Source: Gnomoniopsis sp. IMI 355080
Taxonomy: Eukaryota; Ascomycota; Sordariomycetes; Diaporthales; Gnomoniaceae
Assembly: GCA_027946555.1 (NCBI GenBank)
Contig: JAPEVC010000059.1
Coordinates: 62,001-126,000, forward strand
DNA length: 64,000 bases
Direction: 5' to 3'
Under the pieces are notes generated by a model. It had not been told where the DNA came from, ran no database searches, and saw only the letters and a list, made by a program, of their open reading frames with translations. This document shows positions 11,690 to 24,033 of this stretch, one piece after another; the stretch's first letter is position 1; every line of letters starts with the position of its first letter. The position numbers and the translations under genes were made by a program.

Positions 11690-14127
11690 ATGTCGACGCC
11701 GACGACCGCAACTGCCACCATTCCGCATTCTTCTCATTACCAGCATCACCCGCCTCACCACTACCCATATTACTCGACGAACACATCCACGGCCTACGCC
11801 CACCGCGCAACGGCAAATCAACTGCTGCCTTCCACCACCCGACTCGCCCCCTCCTATCCCGCGTCGGCCTCGACCTCCTCGTACGCCCCCTCGTCGAGTA
11901 CCCAGACCACCTCCTCCACTACTTTGAATGGGTCGTCCTTCTCCAGCAATTCCTCCCTGGCCCGCTCGCAGCGGCAGCACGACTTGGTCGAATTGCCCAA
12001 CCTCCTCGACTCAAATTACACCACCATGGCCGCTCCTTCGGGGTCCTCCAAGCCATTGTCGTCGCCATCATCAAACGCACACATTGGCCAGAAGAGGAGA
12101 CGCGATAGTCCCGTAGATTGGAAGAAGTTCTATGGTGGTCATCCGCCAAAGGAAATCATCGTCATTGACGACACCCCCGAGCCCGAGAGTGCCGCCGTTT
12201 CTGCCGTCTCCGTCTCCCACAGCCTAGCACACCCAGCCACAGGCTCAAACACAACATACACCTACACCAACGGCGCCCCCGTCAGTGCCAATACCTCAGC
12301 CACTCGACATGCTCCCAAGCGCCGGAAGCGTGACGACAATGTTCCCACGACCTCGGGCACTCGCTACGACCCCGTCCACCACAGCCGAATGAACGACACT
12401 GCCACACCCCGTCGAAATGCGAACGCAACGCCCTCGGCCTCGACCATCTCGTCCAGCGACCGCACCAATTCCGCTATTCACACAACCGCAGCCACCTCGC
12501 TTGGCTCATTATCGTCAAACAGCCAATACGAGCATGACGCCCAGCCTGGTCAGAAGAGGAAGAGGACTCGTCAACAGGTCGCCAACGAGGTCAAGCGGAG
12601 GGAGACGGCCATCACTGGACACAATTACCCAAGTTACCATCCGCCTCCTAATCCCCCAAAGAAGGCTGGCGAGGTTCACGTCCGAGTGATACCAGATGTG
12701 AGCTCTTTTAATTTCTGTGTGTCAAACAGGATTATGCTGACTAGATACTACAGAAACACAAGAGCGGCCAGGCAGACAACGAAGACGGTCACTACAATGT
12801 GATTCCCGAAGCGGACCTCACGGACAATTGTAAGTCGTGTCTCTTGTTCCAGCTCAATATCCATCGTTCTAACCATTGCCAGATCAAATCATCAAACTAC
12901 TTGGCCAAGGTACCTTTGGTAAGGTCGTCCAGGCGACCGACCGGAGGAAGAATCAGCTGGTTGCCGTCAAAATCATTCGCTCCGTACAAAAGTATAGAGA
13001 TGCCTCTCGTATCGAATTGAGGGTTCTCGCTACCCTGAAAGCGAATGATCCAGACAATCGGAATCGGTGTATCCACCTCCGTGATTGCTTCGATTACCGA
13101 GGGCACATTTGCATCGTCATGGATCTGCTGGGTCAGAGCGTCTTCGATTTTCTCAAGGGCAATCAGTTCGTTCCTTTTCCCAACAGCCAAATCCAGAGCT
13201 TTGCCAGGCAACTCTTGACAAGCGTCGCTTGTAAGTTTTCCTTACGGAATCGTTTCGATGACGGCAGTCACTAATCAATGACAGTTCTGCACGATTTGAA
13301 TTTGATCCACACAGATCTCAAACCAGAGAACATTTTGCTGGTAGACCCCGCCTACCAGACGTTCACATACAACCGCCAGATTCCTTCCTCATCGACTTCT
13401 GTGAAAAGACATGCTAGTCAACGACGCGTTCTCTTGGATACAGAAATCAGATTGATCGACTTTGGGAGTGCGACCTTCCAAGACGAGTACCACTCGTCCG
13501 TGGTGTCGACCCGACACTATCGTGCGCCTGAGATCATCCTCGGACTAGGATGGTCCTTCCCCTGCGATATCTGGAGCATAGGATGCATCCTTGTTGAGTT
13601 CTACACGGGCGATGCATTATTCCAGACGCATGAGAATTTGGAACACCTTGCCATGATGGAGAACGTTGTTGGATCCCGTATCGACCCACATCTTATCAGT
13701 GCTGTCAATAGGATGACTAGAAATGGTGGCAATCCCGTGTCCAAGTTCTTCAAGCGCGGAAGACTTGACTACCCCCAGCCCGAAACGACCAGGGCCTCAC
13801 GGAGATTCGTCAAGGCCATGAAAAAGCTGGATGTGAGTCTAGACACTTCCCCCAGAAGGCAGAAAAACCGATAGTGTTTCACTTACTGAACGATTACAGG
13901 AAATAATGCCTAGCAACACACCCTTCTTGAAGAACTTCAAAGACCTGCTCAAGAAGATCTTTGTCTACGACCCGGCCCACCGCATCACAGCCAAGGAAGC
14001 TCTTCAGCACCCATGGTTCAAGGAAACAGCACACCCTGACGACGGGACGGAGGCCGCCAAAATCAAGATGGAGCGGTTGCGTAAGGAACAGCCACGGCAC
14101 GTTTCGGCACGCAGTGCACATGGTTGA
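11690..14127 (+). CDS. LAMMER (CLK/Kns1-type) dual-specificity protein kinase
   Basis: Five exons (11690-12697, 12754-12829, 12883-13230, 13285-13832, 13900-14127) give 735 aa in continuous phase. Residues 1-330 are Ser/Thr/Asn/His-rich with basic patches (QKRRRDS, PKRRKRDD) that look like nuclear localisation signals. The kinase domain follows: glycine loop GQGTFGKV (369-376), ATP-binding Lys391, catalytic loop HTDLKPEN with Asp488 (the Thr in place of Arg is typical of LAMMER kinases), DFG at 536-538, APE at 558-560, and the family signature EHLAMMEN at 597-604. These kinases phosphorylate SR-type splicing factors and regulate growth and development; S. cerevisiae Kns1 and S. pombe Lkh1 are the yeast members. 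The long region upstream suggests complex transcriptional control. Confidence 0.95.
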
Positions 14128-15552
14128 AAGTCGAGGAGCGAGCCATAGAGACGACATCATTCGTTATTCGATGTATCATAATATTGATCTTACCGGGCCT
14201 GGTTCAGCCATCATGTTCCCAGGAATAGGGAACCAGGCGTTCCTATGTTAGTCCGAGCGGTTCGGCATTGTGGAGGAGGCTTGGAGTAACGGTCTTGCGT
14301 TCAGTTATGTTGGACAGAAGATTAAGTTATTTTCATTCTGGGGACTTTGGGACTGGGAGAATGAACAGGCGAACGTGCAGACGCGCATATCTTTTTTTTT
14401 TCTTACCAAAGTTGGCAACGGCCCTCTATATAGCCTTGCACAACCCCCGCGCATCGATACATCCCATTTGCCCATGGAGGAAAACCTCCAGGCTATGATT
14501 CAAAGTGTCCAGATACCAAGAGCTGTGTTCATCGACTGGTCCGGACTGTGTCGTGGAGCGTCCAGATGCATCAACATTGTGGCTTTTGTGGATGATATCG
14601 ACGACGACCAGACAGCATTGCAGACGTTTACGATGACGGCGTCGCTGCAAATGAATATCAGAACTCAATATCATTAAGTGACAAATCTTTTCACAACATA
14701 CGGCCTCACATCTATTCAAAATTGCCTCAACAGGACAGATCCCACTACTGGAGCGTGTGGAAGCAGGTAAAGGCGCACACCAGGCATTCGGCTTACGAGG
14801 CGTGTTCCACAGGGAGGGAGGAAGGAAGGCCAGTCCAAGCAGCATCGATACCGCGGCGAGACGAAACGAAACAGACAATGCCTTTGTGTGCGTGGGAACC
14901 ACAGAGCTGATGGTATCCACCCACTGAAACAAAACCTCCCATGGGCTGTCTATTTTGAAGACAAAGGAGGAGGCAAGGTGGAGTGAGGACGTGTCAGATA
15001 GTAGACAGGTTCGAAATGTCAACTTTTGTACAAAGAGAACCAAAGTTTATCTGCATTGTGAAGGCAGGCTGTCTTTGTCTGAGTGGTGTGATGGGAATTC
15101 GTCCGAGCTGCGTGGCCTTGTGCCTGCTCTAACGAGCCAGGCTGCGCAGAGACATTGTTGGCTCCTTTTGACCATGGGAGAAACGAGATACAGTCAAGGT
15201 TGAAACGAAAGAGTTGCTTTCCACTGTTACTAGATTACATATGCTGACCAGGCTACACTTGTTTACTTCACAGGTTCGGGACCGATTTCTTTGGGAATGA
15301 GCGTTCACGAAGGTCCGGCCTGCATCCCAAGGTACCCCATAATATGAGATATAAGAAAGAAAGGAAGTTCTTGAGCAAGGTCATAAAGTATGGCAGGAAG
15401 GACGCATCCACGCAAGCTGTGTGTAATCTTGTCCTCACGGAAGGTTCCTACCATCCACACCAACCAAACATCTCCACCGAATCAACACTGAAAAAACGTC
15501 TCAGGGGACGAACCATTACAACCAAAACTCACCCGCACAGCATTCGGAAAAT
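14128..15552. other. Intergenic, 3' flank of kinase
   Basis: This 1.4-kb stretch probably holds the kinase 3' UTR and the promoter of the next gene. Short frames on both strands (for example 14426-15043 minus) carry no recognisable domain, start context or splice chain, and I see no RNA gene. Confidence 0.5.
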
Positions 15553-17565
15553 ATGCTCCACCACCCGAAACACCTCTCATCCCTCACGCCCGCCGAACAA
15601 AATCACCTGGCCAGTCTCCTCACCCTCTTCCCCGATCAACTCACCACCACCGGCCAACCCAGCCAAGCCTGGCTCGCCACCCAAGCGCACCTCATATCCA
15701 CCACGATTCCCACCACGCTCCGCGCCCCACGAACCGCCCTCGCCCGCTTCCTCCATTCGGCCACCAGCAGCAACAATCCCCGCGCCGCCCTTTGTCCTGC
15801 GCACAGCGGGCTCAACAGCCGACTTGTCCGCGCTGTGTTCTCGCTCCTTACGGCAGAGGTTGAGCACAAAAGGGCAACGAGGCCGCTGCGGCGTTATCTG
15901 AGGCATCTGGGCCGGTACCACACAGAGAAGAGCGGGGACGGCGAGTTACTTCGTGCGCTGATGAATCGGCTTGCGGGCGTGACGGCGCTGTGGCTTGATC
16001 CTGAAGAGTTTGCACGGGTGAACCCTGGCTTGTGGACGCGGCATGTTTTGGTGGAGGGGGGTTGCGAGGCGTGTGTCTTGGCTCTGGTGGGCGGAGATGA
16101 GGGTGTGTTGAGGGATTTGGGGGCGGTGGTGGCTGGGCGGACGCATAGGAGGAAAGCGGCGCCTGCGTTAGGAGGCTTGATTGCTGCGTGGATGGTGGGG
16201 ATGGAGGGAGAGGGCAAGATGGTGAAGGGGGAGAGGGAGAGGCTGGGAAGGGTGGTGAAGAGGGTAAGGAAGGCGGTTTGGAAACACAGACGTGACAAGC
16301 GGCGTCCGAGGTCCGCTACCAGCAGCAAGCGCGGTAGTAGACGTGAGATGGCGAGGGATAGTGGGTATGGCAGTGCGACTGGGAGCAGTGGTGACTTGGC
16401 GGCGTGGAAGAGGTTCGAGGGTGGAGTTGCTCGGGTGGATGAGCACGCTTCATTGTTGTCTTCTTGCGGACATGGTTGGGATGGATGCGATGATGATGAT
16501 GATGATGAGCCATTCATCCCTTCCGTCGTCGACTATGATGTCTATCTACGCAAGAGGCAGCAGGCACCGCTACATCAGTCTGGAGTCTCGGATATCAGCG
16601 CCAGCACTCACGGCACATTGCGACAATCAATATTGGAGAATAATGAGTATGACATCTATCTCCAAGAGAGGCAATCAGCGCCGCCTCAACATCAACCCCA
16701 TGATGCCTTTGGCGACTGCAGCAGCAGCAGCACCCTCCACGTATCCCAACACTCCGCTGAAGAGGACGAGTACGACGATAACGATGACCACCACGAATTC
16801 AACGGGCGGCAACTGGGCGCGTGGCACAGCATGCACACAGACACTGCCGATGCGGAATCTCGCCCTGCGTTACGCGCAAGGAACAGCTTGGCATTGCGAC
16901 CCGACGGTCAGGGTGATGGGAGGGATTCGATCGGCACGATGAAATATGCCAAGCCGCTGGCTCTGAGCCTGGTTGATGATGGTTCGCAGGGCAGAGAGAC
17001 CTTTGATCCGGCACAGTGGACGGATGTGAGCGTCGCAACTCGGGACTCGAGAGGAGGATGGGGAGAAGTGGTAGGGTGTTGCGGTTCGTCGAGTGTTTAT
17101 AGCACCGCAGGGACAGCTGTGCCGCATCCTCCAGTGCCTGCTATGTCTACGGTCGTTGGTGGCAATGAATTGCGAAGGGCCCTCCCGTCGAGCGAGGAGC
17201 TGGCTTGGACGACATGGCCGAATCCATTCGTTGACGTTGCACCATCCATGAACACCACCAGTGGCAGCGGCAGTGACAGTCAGACGTCGTCTTGTATGTC
17301 ATCATGGTTGCATTTCACCGCGGCGGGCACATTGGGCGAGAGCAGCATGGCTGCTTTCTTGTCACCGGATGAGTTCCAGAGGGCCCTTGATAGGCTTGAA
17401 GAGTTATCGCTTGTCGATGAGCCTGGTGATGAGAATGGTGGCATGATGGACAATCTAGATGGGACGATTTTGCCTGGGGAGAGTGCTTCTGCTGTGGGTC
17501 GCTGCGTTTGTATGACTCGAGTGGAGTTGCAGGCCAAGGGGGCGGCGCATGATTGTGATATGTGA
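15553..17565 (+). CDS. Conserved-looking unknown protein, 670 aa, basic core and acidic tail
   Basis: A single uninterrupted 670-codon frame. Residues 1-235 are Leu/Ala-rich and probably helical, with a Cys pair in GGCEACVLALVGG near residue 177. A strongly basic segment (RVVKRVRKAVWKHRRDK, near 235-255) may be a nuclear signal. The rest is acidic, Ser/His-rich and probably disordered. It includes an Asp run made by a GAT microsatellite (16488-16506) and two copies of a motif, YDVYLRKRQQAP and YDIYLQERQSAP, about 40 residues apart. There is no signal peptide or membrane helix. I do not recognise a domain. Length and the lack of stops over 2 kb support a real gene. Other frames within it (for example 16292-16942) are treated as shadows. 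Confidence 0.75.
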   Translation: MLHHPKHLSSLTPAEQNHLASLLTLFPDQLTTTGQPSQAWLATQAHLISTTIPTTLRAPRTALARFLHSATSSNNPRAALCPAHSGLNSRLVRAVFSLLTAEVEHKRATRPLRRYLRHLGRYHTEKSGDGELLRALMNRLAGVTALWLDPEEFARVNPGLWTRHVLVEGGCEACVLALVGGDEGVLRDLGAVVAGRTHRRKAAPALGGLIAAWMVGMEGEGKMVKGERERLGRVVKRVRKAVWKHRRDKRRPRSATSSKRGSRREMARDSGYGSATGSSGDLAAWKRFEGGVARVDEHASLLSSCGHGWDGCDDDDDDEPFIPSVVDYDVYLRKRQQAPLHQSGVSDISASTHGTLRQSILENNEYDIYLQERQSAPPQHQPHDAFGDCSSSSTLHVSQHSAEEDEYDDNDDHHEFNGRQLGAWHSMHTDTADAESRPALRARNSLALRPDGQGDGRDSIGTMKYAKPLALSLVDDGSQGRETFDPAQWTDVSVATRDSRGGWGEVVGCCGSSSVYSTAGTAVPHPPVPAMSTVVGGNELRRALPSSEELAWTTWPNPFVDVAPSMNTTSGSGSDSQTSSCMSSWLHFTAAGTLGESSMAAFLSPDEFQRALDRLEELSLVDEPGDENGGMMDNLDGTILPGESASAVGRCVCMTRVELQAKGAAHDCDM

Positions 17566-18122
17566 TGAGCACTGATGAGGGTGGTCCGTGAGACGGAGAA
17601 AAGGATAGATTTGGCTAGGTCAAGGCAGTGGATTGGATGGAGACGCTTGAGCATTGTGTAAACATGTGACTGATGTGCCTCGGTCAGCTTGACTGTCGTG
17701 GTTTCTGTGTTCGAGATGGGTCGGTTTTTGGACAGTAGCATAGGATTACCCACTATTCGGACATGAACTAACAATTGCTCGATATTCTTCGAAGGAATCT
17801 TTATGAGCCTGATCTCCAGTATATAAGTGTACCATCTAGCATCCTGTAGTAACAGAATCAGGACCGTACAGTACCGCTAGTAGGGGATTTCGTTGAAACT
17901 TCTCGTGGATTCCATTCGAGCTCATCTGGCAAAGCTCGCCTTAACTTGCTAAAGGTCTTGGCCCGCTCAATATTGATCATTAATAACGTTTTGAGGTATC
18001 TCCGAGTATGCTTGTTACACAGTCGTCCGGTAGAAGTCAGACAAATTCGATATGGTAGTTTGACTAGAAACTTCTGGTCAAGCTATACTATGCTGGACTG
18101 GGGGATTTCATAAAGATCCCAC
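17566..18122. other. Convergent 3' intergenic region
   Basis: The unknown protein gene (plus) and the aldehyde dehydrogenase gene (minus) end toward each other here. No gene is visible in the 557 bp. Confidence 0.6.
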
Positions 18123-19752
18123 CTATCCCTTGAAGGTCCAGAAGCTCTGAGGGTTGCACCAGCCCTTCAGTCCAACCACACCCCAATCCATGCCAATACC
18201 ACTGGCCTTGTGTCCACCAAACGGCATGTTCGCTTGCACATGGAAGTGACCGTTTACCCAAACACTACCAGCCTCCAGCTGATCAGCCATCTTGGTGGCA
18301 CGCTCACGGTCCGCGCTCCAGACCGAAGCCCCAAGTCCGGCATCCAGCGCATTCGCGCGGCTAATAACGTCCGCCTCATCAGTCCAGCGCATCAAGGGGA
18401 AAATCGGCCCAAAGGGCTCCTCGACGACGATCCGCGAGTCCTCGGGGGGGTTGTCGATGACCGTGGGCGGGAAGGTGAAGCCGCCCTTATTTGCGGCGGC
18501 TTTGGCTCTCTCCTGCTGCAGCGCCTTGAGGCCGCCGAGGGCGACGGACCACTGCTGTTTCTCGGCTTCCTCGAGGAGGTTTTGCAGCTTGGCGAATTGC
18601 ATGCTGTTCTGGACGGGGCCGATGGCGGTGGTCTCGTTGGCGGCGGGGCCGTGGGGCATGTTTTTGCTGATGAAGTCGACTGTGGCGGCGAGGAAGGCGT
18701 CGTAGATGTCGTTGTGGACGTAGACTCGCTTGATGTTCATGCAGATTTGGCCGCCGCCGAGAAGGGCGAGAGTGGAGATCTAGAAGTTTGTTTTTGTTTA
18801 GCACGACGAGGCCAATAGAGGAGGAGAAATTGGGTTGAAACGGAGGATTTCCATGACCATGAGAACTGAACAAGATAACTTACAGCAGGTACCACTTTCT
18901 CAAGGACAGCGTCCTGGCAAACGATGGCGGCATCATTTCCACCCAATTCCAGTGTCATCCTCTTCAATGTCCGCCCACAGACCTCGCCCACTTTCCTACC
19001 CGTCGCCGTGCTTCCCGTGAAGCTCACCTTGGCGATACCAGGGTGGTTTGTAAGTAGCGGACCAAGACTCTCATCGCCGCTCAGGACTTGAACAACACCA
19101 GGGGGAAAAATCTTGGCCGCAAGCTCGCCGACCCGGAGAACCGTATAGGGCGCATACGGGCTCGGCTTCATAATCACCGTGTTACCAGCCAACACACCTG
19201 GCCCAAGCTTGCCCAACCCCAATAGCAACGGCCAGTTCCAAGGAATGATGGCGGCGCCGACCCCGAGGGGCCGGTAGCGCACGACGGCACTGCGCTCGGG
19301 TGTGTCCTCGACGACGTCGTCCGGGATGCGCAGCGTCGCTGTGGCGCGCAGGTGCGCGACGGTCATGCCGACTTCGATTTGGGCGGTCTGAAAGGCCTTG
19401 CCGGTCTCGGCCACGTCAATGTCGCGAAGCGTGTCAAAGTTGGCCTCGATGGCGTCGGCGAGCTTGGTCAGGTAGGCGGCGCGCTCGTCCCAGGACAGAG
19501 AGCGCCAGGAAAGGAAGGCTGCTTGGGCTGATGCCACGGCGCGGTTGACTTCGTCTTGGCCCGAGAGGGGGACCTCGGGCAAGGCCTCCTCTGTGGAGGG
19601 GTTCACGCCGTGGCGTGTTTGCACGGTGGATGTGAGCTCATTGTTAATGAGGTTGTGGTAGGGTGCCTGAATAAGAGGGTTAGTATGGAATTCATTGAAG
19701 TGTCTGGCATATCTGAGTCTGTATGCACCTTGGAGTCTAGAGTGAGAGCCAT
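18123..19752 (-). CDS. NAD(P)-dependent aldehyde dehydrogenase
   Basis: Three exons (19729-19752, 18884-19666, 18123-18779) give 487 aa, a normal ALDH length. The 24-nt first exon encodes only MALTLDSK and joins in phase to APYHNLINNEL. Signatures: PWNWPLLLGLGKLGPGVLAGN in the Rossmann fold, FTGSTATGRKV, catalytic base Glu248 in MTLELGGNDAA, and nucleophile Cys282 in GGGQICMNIKRVYV. The C-terminal oligomerisation part, ending NPQSFWTFKG, is intact. The enzyme oxidises an aldehyde to the acid with NAD or NADP; the substrate cannot be read from the sequence. There is no clear targeting signal, so it is probably cytosolic. The gene is isolated, with 2 kb of non-coding DNA upstream. Confidence 0.93.
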
Positions 19753-21734
19753 TTTTGGGTAAGAAAGTGGTCCCTGAATACTCAAACTTTGGAATGAAGT
19801 TCGAGTAGTGCTAGCACAGGATCTGATAATAAGTGCATAAATTATGCAACTAGTTGAGTTGATAAGTATTTTAGATGTGATTCCCCTTACGTGGTCAGCC
19901 TGAGAAAGGAAGTCAAGCAGTGCGCCATGGAGCCAGTGCCCTGGGCTGCGATAGACTAATAAAAGAGGTAATGAGTTATCCAATAGGGTAGCAATCGAAT
20001 CCTTCAGCATAGATGGTTCCACAATGTAGCCACTGCCCAGACACCAACGACAGGAGATAGAAATACGAAAGTTTCACGCCTGCATATGTATGTAGTACCG
20101 TTTGTGGCACGCATGGGTTTAAGTGTGGACTCAGGTTGAGCGTCTTGCTGCATAGTAATCTGTATAAGCTGCAGTACCCACCTTAAAGTCGTAGGCGAGC
20201 TTTCTCGCGACATTCTGGTAAAGCTGCATCTCCATTCGTCCGGGTCCCAGTATAAACACTCTTGAAGGTCAAAATCAAGCACTGGATAGTTCCATTCGGT
20301 AAATGTCATGGCTGGAATAGCTGGCCTCTGATAATATAGGTTGAGAAATTACTCCGGCATAAGCAGTATAGTCTATTCGGGACATCTTGAACTCTACCTA
20401 GTCTAGGTATAGTACCTAGGTAAAGATTATACCTAGTTGGACTATGTACCCGCCGTGCTCCCGCCTAATTCTAATCTCATTCTCGCACTTGGTAGTTGCA
20501 CTTGAAATGGAGAGTGGGTTTCATGCAATGATCTTATGCAGTTGGGAACGAGTGAGCATTTCTTATGCAGTATACTCCACCGGCCAAGAGACATTACGCT
20601 TGAATTGGAAGTTCCCAGTGGGCCATTGGATGCGGCAACGGATGATGGTCCCGGTCGACGGAATTTGACCAACGTCCCATGTGAATGTGGCACAGGTGCT
20701 TTTAACTTTCGCTTCTCTCCTTTTTTCCCCCTCCGACCCAGGTTACAATCTACTCCATTTCTACCATCGAGGGACTACATTTATTGTAAAGCAGATCCAC
20801 GTCGACGTACTAAAGCAATCTAAACAATCTTCCCAGGAGACGTGTGTGTAATTGCGGCAGGTTCGGAACCATAGAACAGAAAGTTCATGTCAGACCACTT
20901 CACAGTCCGCGTTGAAGGCTCTTCTGACAACTCTAATGCGTTGCTGGCACCAAAGACGCTTCCATAGGAGATACTGTATAATAATACCGGCCTGGAATTC
21001 ACAGTCGTCCTCCGGTTGCAGATCAAATACGCACAGAATAACATCGTCAAGCCGGTAGCACTTAGGGCCGAAGTATGCTCGTCTAGATTGTATTGATTAT
21101 AAATGACAAGAATAGTGGGCCAGCTGCAGGATATGTCCGTATTAAATGGTCTCAGGGTTGCCATGAGCATCTGATCGTGGGGTCATTAGCTTCAAAGGCA
21201 CTCGACATCCCCTGAAGCCCAGGGTTTCATGATAGTAGCCTTACATTGCCAATACAGCAAGGTGAACCAAAGGCGACGCCAAGCGGAAGAAGGATCGACG
21301 AATACAGAGTCTTACAATGATTCCGACTCCACTGCGAGGTACCCTGCAATGCAAAGAAGATGCTGGGGAGTTGCCATGTTCGGCGCACTCCCTAATGAAC
21401 GACTCCTTTTTGAGGGCCACAGGAGTGCGGGTTGTCGTATAGCGTGGTTCGAGGGAACTCTAATTGTATTCTGATATGATAACGTTTACCTACCTAGGTA
21501 CAGGTGTGGGTCGTGGACTAGGTAGATACTTACGAATGTGTACTGTACTTTTGAGTGGATGCTCCCAATCCTTCGTGCTCTTTCGTTTGGCTTGGATTAA
21601 ACCGTGGAGTGATATCGTACCCAAGCTTGCTTTATAGTACAATATTCTGGCCCCCGTTCCTTTGTCAATTGTGCCACATACCAGCAGACACAACGACGTG
21701 TTTCCCTCCGAACTTATGCACTCTGAATCGCAAA
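19753..21734. other. Intergenic region with TACCTAGGTA-like palindromes
   Basis: Two kb without a supportable gene. The minus-strand frame 20820-21170 contains hydrophobic stretches and could be a decayed membrane-protein fragment, but I see no family signature. Dense CTAGGTA/TACCTAG words occur at 20395-20440 and again at 21488-21530, just upstream of the membrane protein gene. Confidence 0.5.
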
Positions 21735-23261
21735 ATGGCATATAGCGAGCCTCTTGTCGAGACGTGGTGTCTCTACGGGGTTGGTACCCTCTTGATTGCC
21801 CTTCGATCACTATGCCGCTGGAGGATGGTTGGGTTGCGCGGTTTCGACCCCGATGACTACATCGTTTTGTTCTCATGGGTATGTCTAGCTCGATTCAACC
21901 TTACTTCAGTAGAAATTGATGGCTAATCGTCACCAATCAACAGGTGGTTTACACCGTCATGACATACGCGGCGGACGTTTGCGATCGTCACGCAGACCTA
22001 CACACACTATCGATGGCACAGAGACAAAGCATGTCAACGGAAGAGGCTGCGCCGTACATTAGGACCACGAAATGGTTCTGCGCTGGGGTTGCTACCTATG
22101 TCGTCTTCGTCTGGTCTCTCAAACTCAACATGTTGTTCTTCTTCAAGCGAGTTGTTAATGGTACGCGTCTATAACCTTCCAAGCTTCAACCGACGAGTAG
22201 ATACCCGGGGATCAAACTGACGATCGACGCCTAGGGCTTTGGGTTGAAAAGTTCATCATGCCCGTAATGTGCCTCATTGTATGCACTTTCATAGCCAACA
22301 TGGGAATCCTTTTCGGAGCGTGCCGTCCATATGGCAGAATGTGGGTCTTCTATACGGACGAAGGTGGTGAGTAGACTATTCGTATTCATTCAAAATTACA
22401 TGCATCTCGAAAGTGCTGTTCTTGGTGAACAATAAGCGAGCGATAGTGCTGACATGAATCATCTTGGAACAGGACTATGTGAGCCTCAGGCGACGATCTA
22501 CATGCTACCAACGCTCATTATGAATGTTTTGACGGACATTGCTATCATGGCCATTCCTGCACCAGTCGTGATTCAAGCGAGGATGGGCGTAGCGAAGAAG
22601 ATCTCCTTAGTCCTTCTCTTCTCGGGCGGCTTCTTCATAATGATTGCAGCCATCTTACGAGTAACATACGTCATGGTGGTATGTAATTCTTCTATATCCT
22701 GAGTCTATTTCCTGTCGTCAACGAGTCTAATATCCGTGGTTGTACAGCAACAAAATGGAGCTGCGGCAGCCATCTGGTCCTGTCGAGAGGACTTCGTGGC
22801 CATCCTTGTTGGACAAGCTCCTATGTGTACGTAACCTGTTTACTTTTCTTTGGAACACTTGCTCAAAGTCAAACTGGACACCTGGCTATTGGCATGACCC
22901 TTCCTTATTTCGATTGTCAAAGTCTTGCCTATAGTTAGGTACAATTGCGGTCGCTAACCCAAAGAACCAAACAGTACGTCCGGCATTAAGTCGCCATTTC
23001 TGGACCCGAGAAGACAGAACCAACACAGCGTCCAACTCCTATATGAGACCATCCAAGCCGGGCAGCATGCCGATCAGCGACAGCAGCCACGATGCTTTCG
23101 ACATGGCAAAAATGAAGCGACAAACGCCTACCAACTACAATGTCACTATATCAACACGAACGATACATAAAGACAGCGACTCTACAGATAGGATTTTAGA
23201 CGGCGGAATCATGGTCGACACACATGTGGATGTCCACTCCGACGTGGCCTCTCGCGTATGA
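21735..23261 (+). CDS. Rhodopsin-domain (PTH11-like) integral membrane protein
   Basis: Six exons (21735-21878, 21944-22160, 22235-22366, 22473-22678, 22748-22826, 22975-23261) join in phase to 354 aa. Seven hydrophobic segments fit the fungal rhodopsin-like domain. The family pattern is seen in GFDPDDYIVLFSW at helix 2, KLNMLFFFKRV after helix 3, a Cys-containing loop (CEPQATIYMLP), a helix-5 stretch with DIAIMAIPAPVV, and an Arg in helix 6 (AAILRVTYVM). The last about 80 residues form a polar cytoplasmic tail. Pth11 of Magnaporthe is a surface receptor for host cues; most relatives, including this one, have no known ligand. No CFEM domain precedes the membrane part. Confidence 0.88.
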
Positions 23262-24033
23262 GTAATGGGCAAAGCTGAGCAGTAAGCTTTTTCGGAGCCA
23301 GACTTATTGTTGACATCCCGAGCCAGTGAATGCCCATACAGGAACGGCAAGGAATGGTGGTGAATAATTGCGTGTGGGCCTAGTTTATGTAGTTATCAAA
23401 GTTGGGCAATAATTTAAATGTGTGAGACTTTCCGAACAAGCGTAGCTTTTAAGATTATCGTTCCAACTCGTGATGGTCATCTACCAGCCTTCATAGGTAG
23501 TTAGTGTAGGATCCGGTAGCATCTGACTATTACATAATAAACAGACTCAGTGTAAAGATGTCTAGATTTCGGGTTGATACTGGTGATTTAATGTGCGGAC
23601 TCGGTCTGCTCTAGGAACTACGGAACAACGTCCGGGCAGCTGCAAAAGCCAACACTACCCACCTACCCACCTCAGATGTAGGCATCATTCAAGAAGTATG
23701 ATCAATAAGAAGTTTCCAAGAGCGCATGGTACGTGTATATTTAGTTATCCTCAGCCTCTAGAATGTAATATACCTTTAGAAAACGGAGTTTTTCATGGTG
23801 CATTTCACGATATCAGGACGTAATCGAACATCAAATGTCACATGCTCAGCGAAGTCTGCCATAGAAAGGGACCCATTCTCTCAATAAAGACATAGTCATT
23901 ATTATGCTGGTGGTACAACATTGATATTGACGATAGTTACACCGCCAAGACCAATTGATCAGCAAGGCTGTGAACAAGACGAACGTGGTCTTTTGGCAAA
24001 TCGCCGTCACCAAGCAATGACAATTCCTCTTGC
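23262..24033. other. Convergent 3' intergenic region
   Basis: AT-rich DNA between the ends of the membrane protein gene (plus) and the CVNH gene (minus). The short frames show no recognisable product. Confidence 0.55.

Noticed and set aside
16292..16942. 216-codon frame inside the 670-aa gene
   Set aside because: Low-complexity Met/Thr runs made by the GAT and ACC repeats; the enclosing frame is over three times longer and uninterrupted.
20820..21170. Minus-strand 116-codon hydrophobic frame
   Set aside because: Two membrane-like stretches but no family motif, partner exons or start context; too weak even for a pseudogene call.
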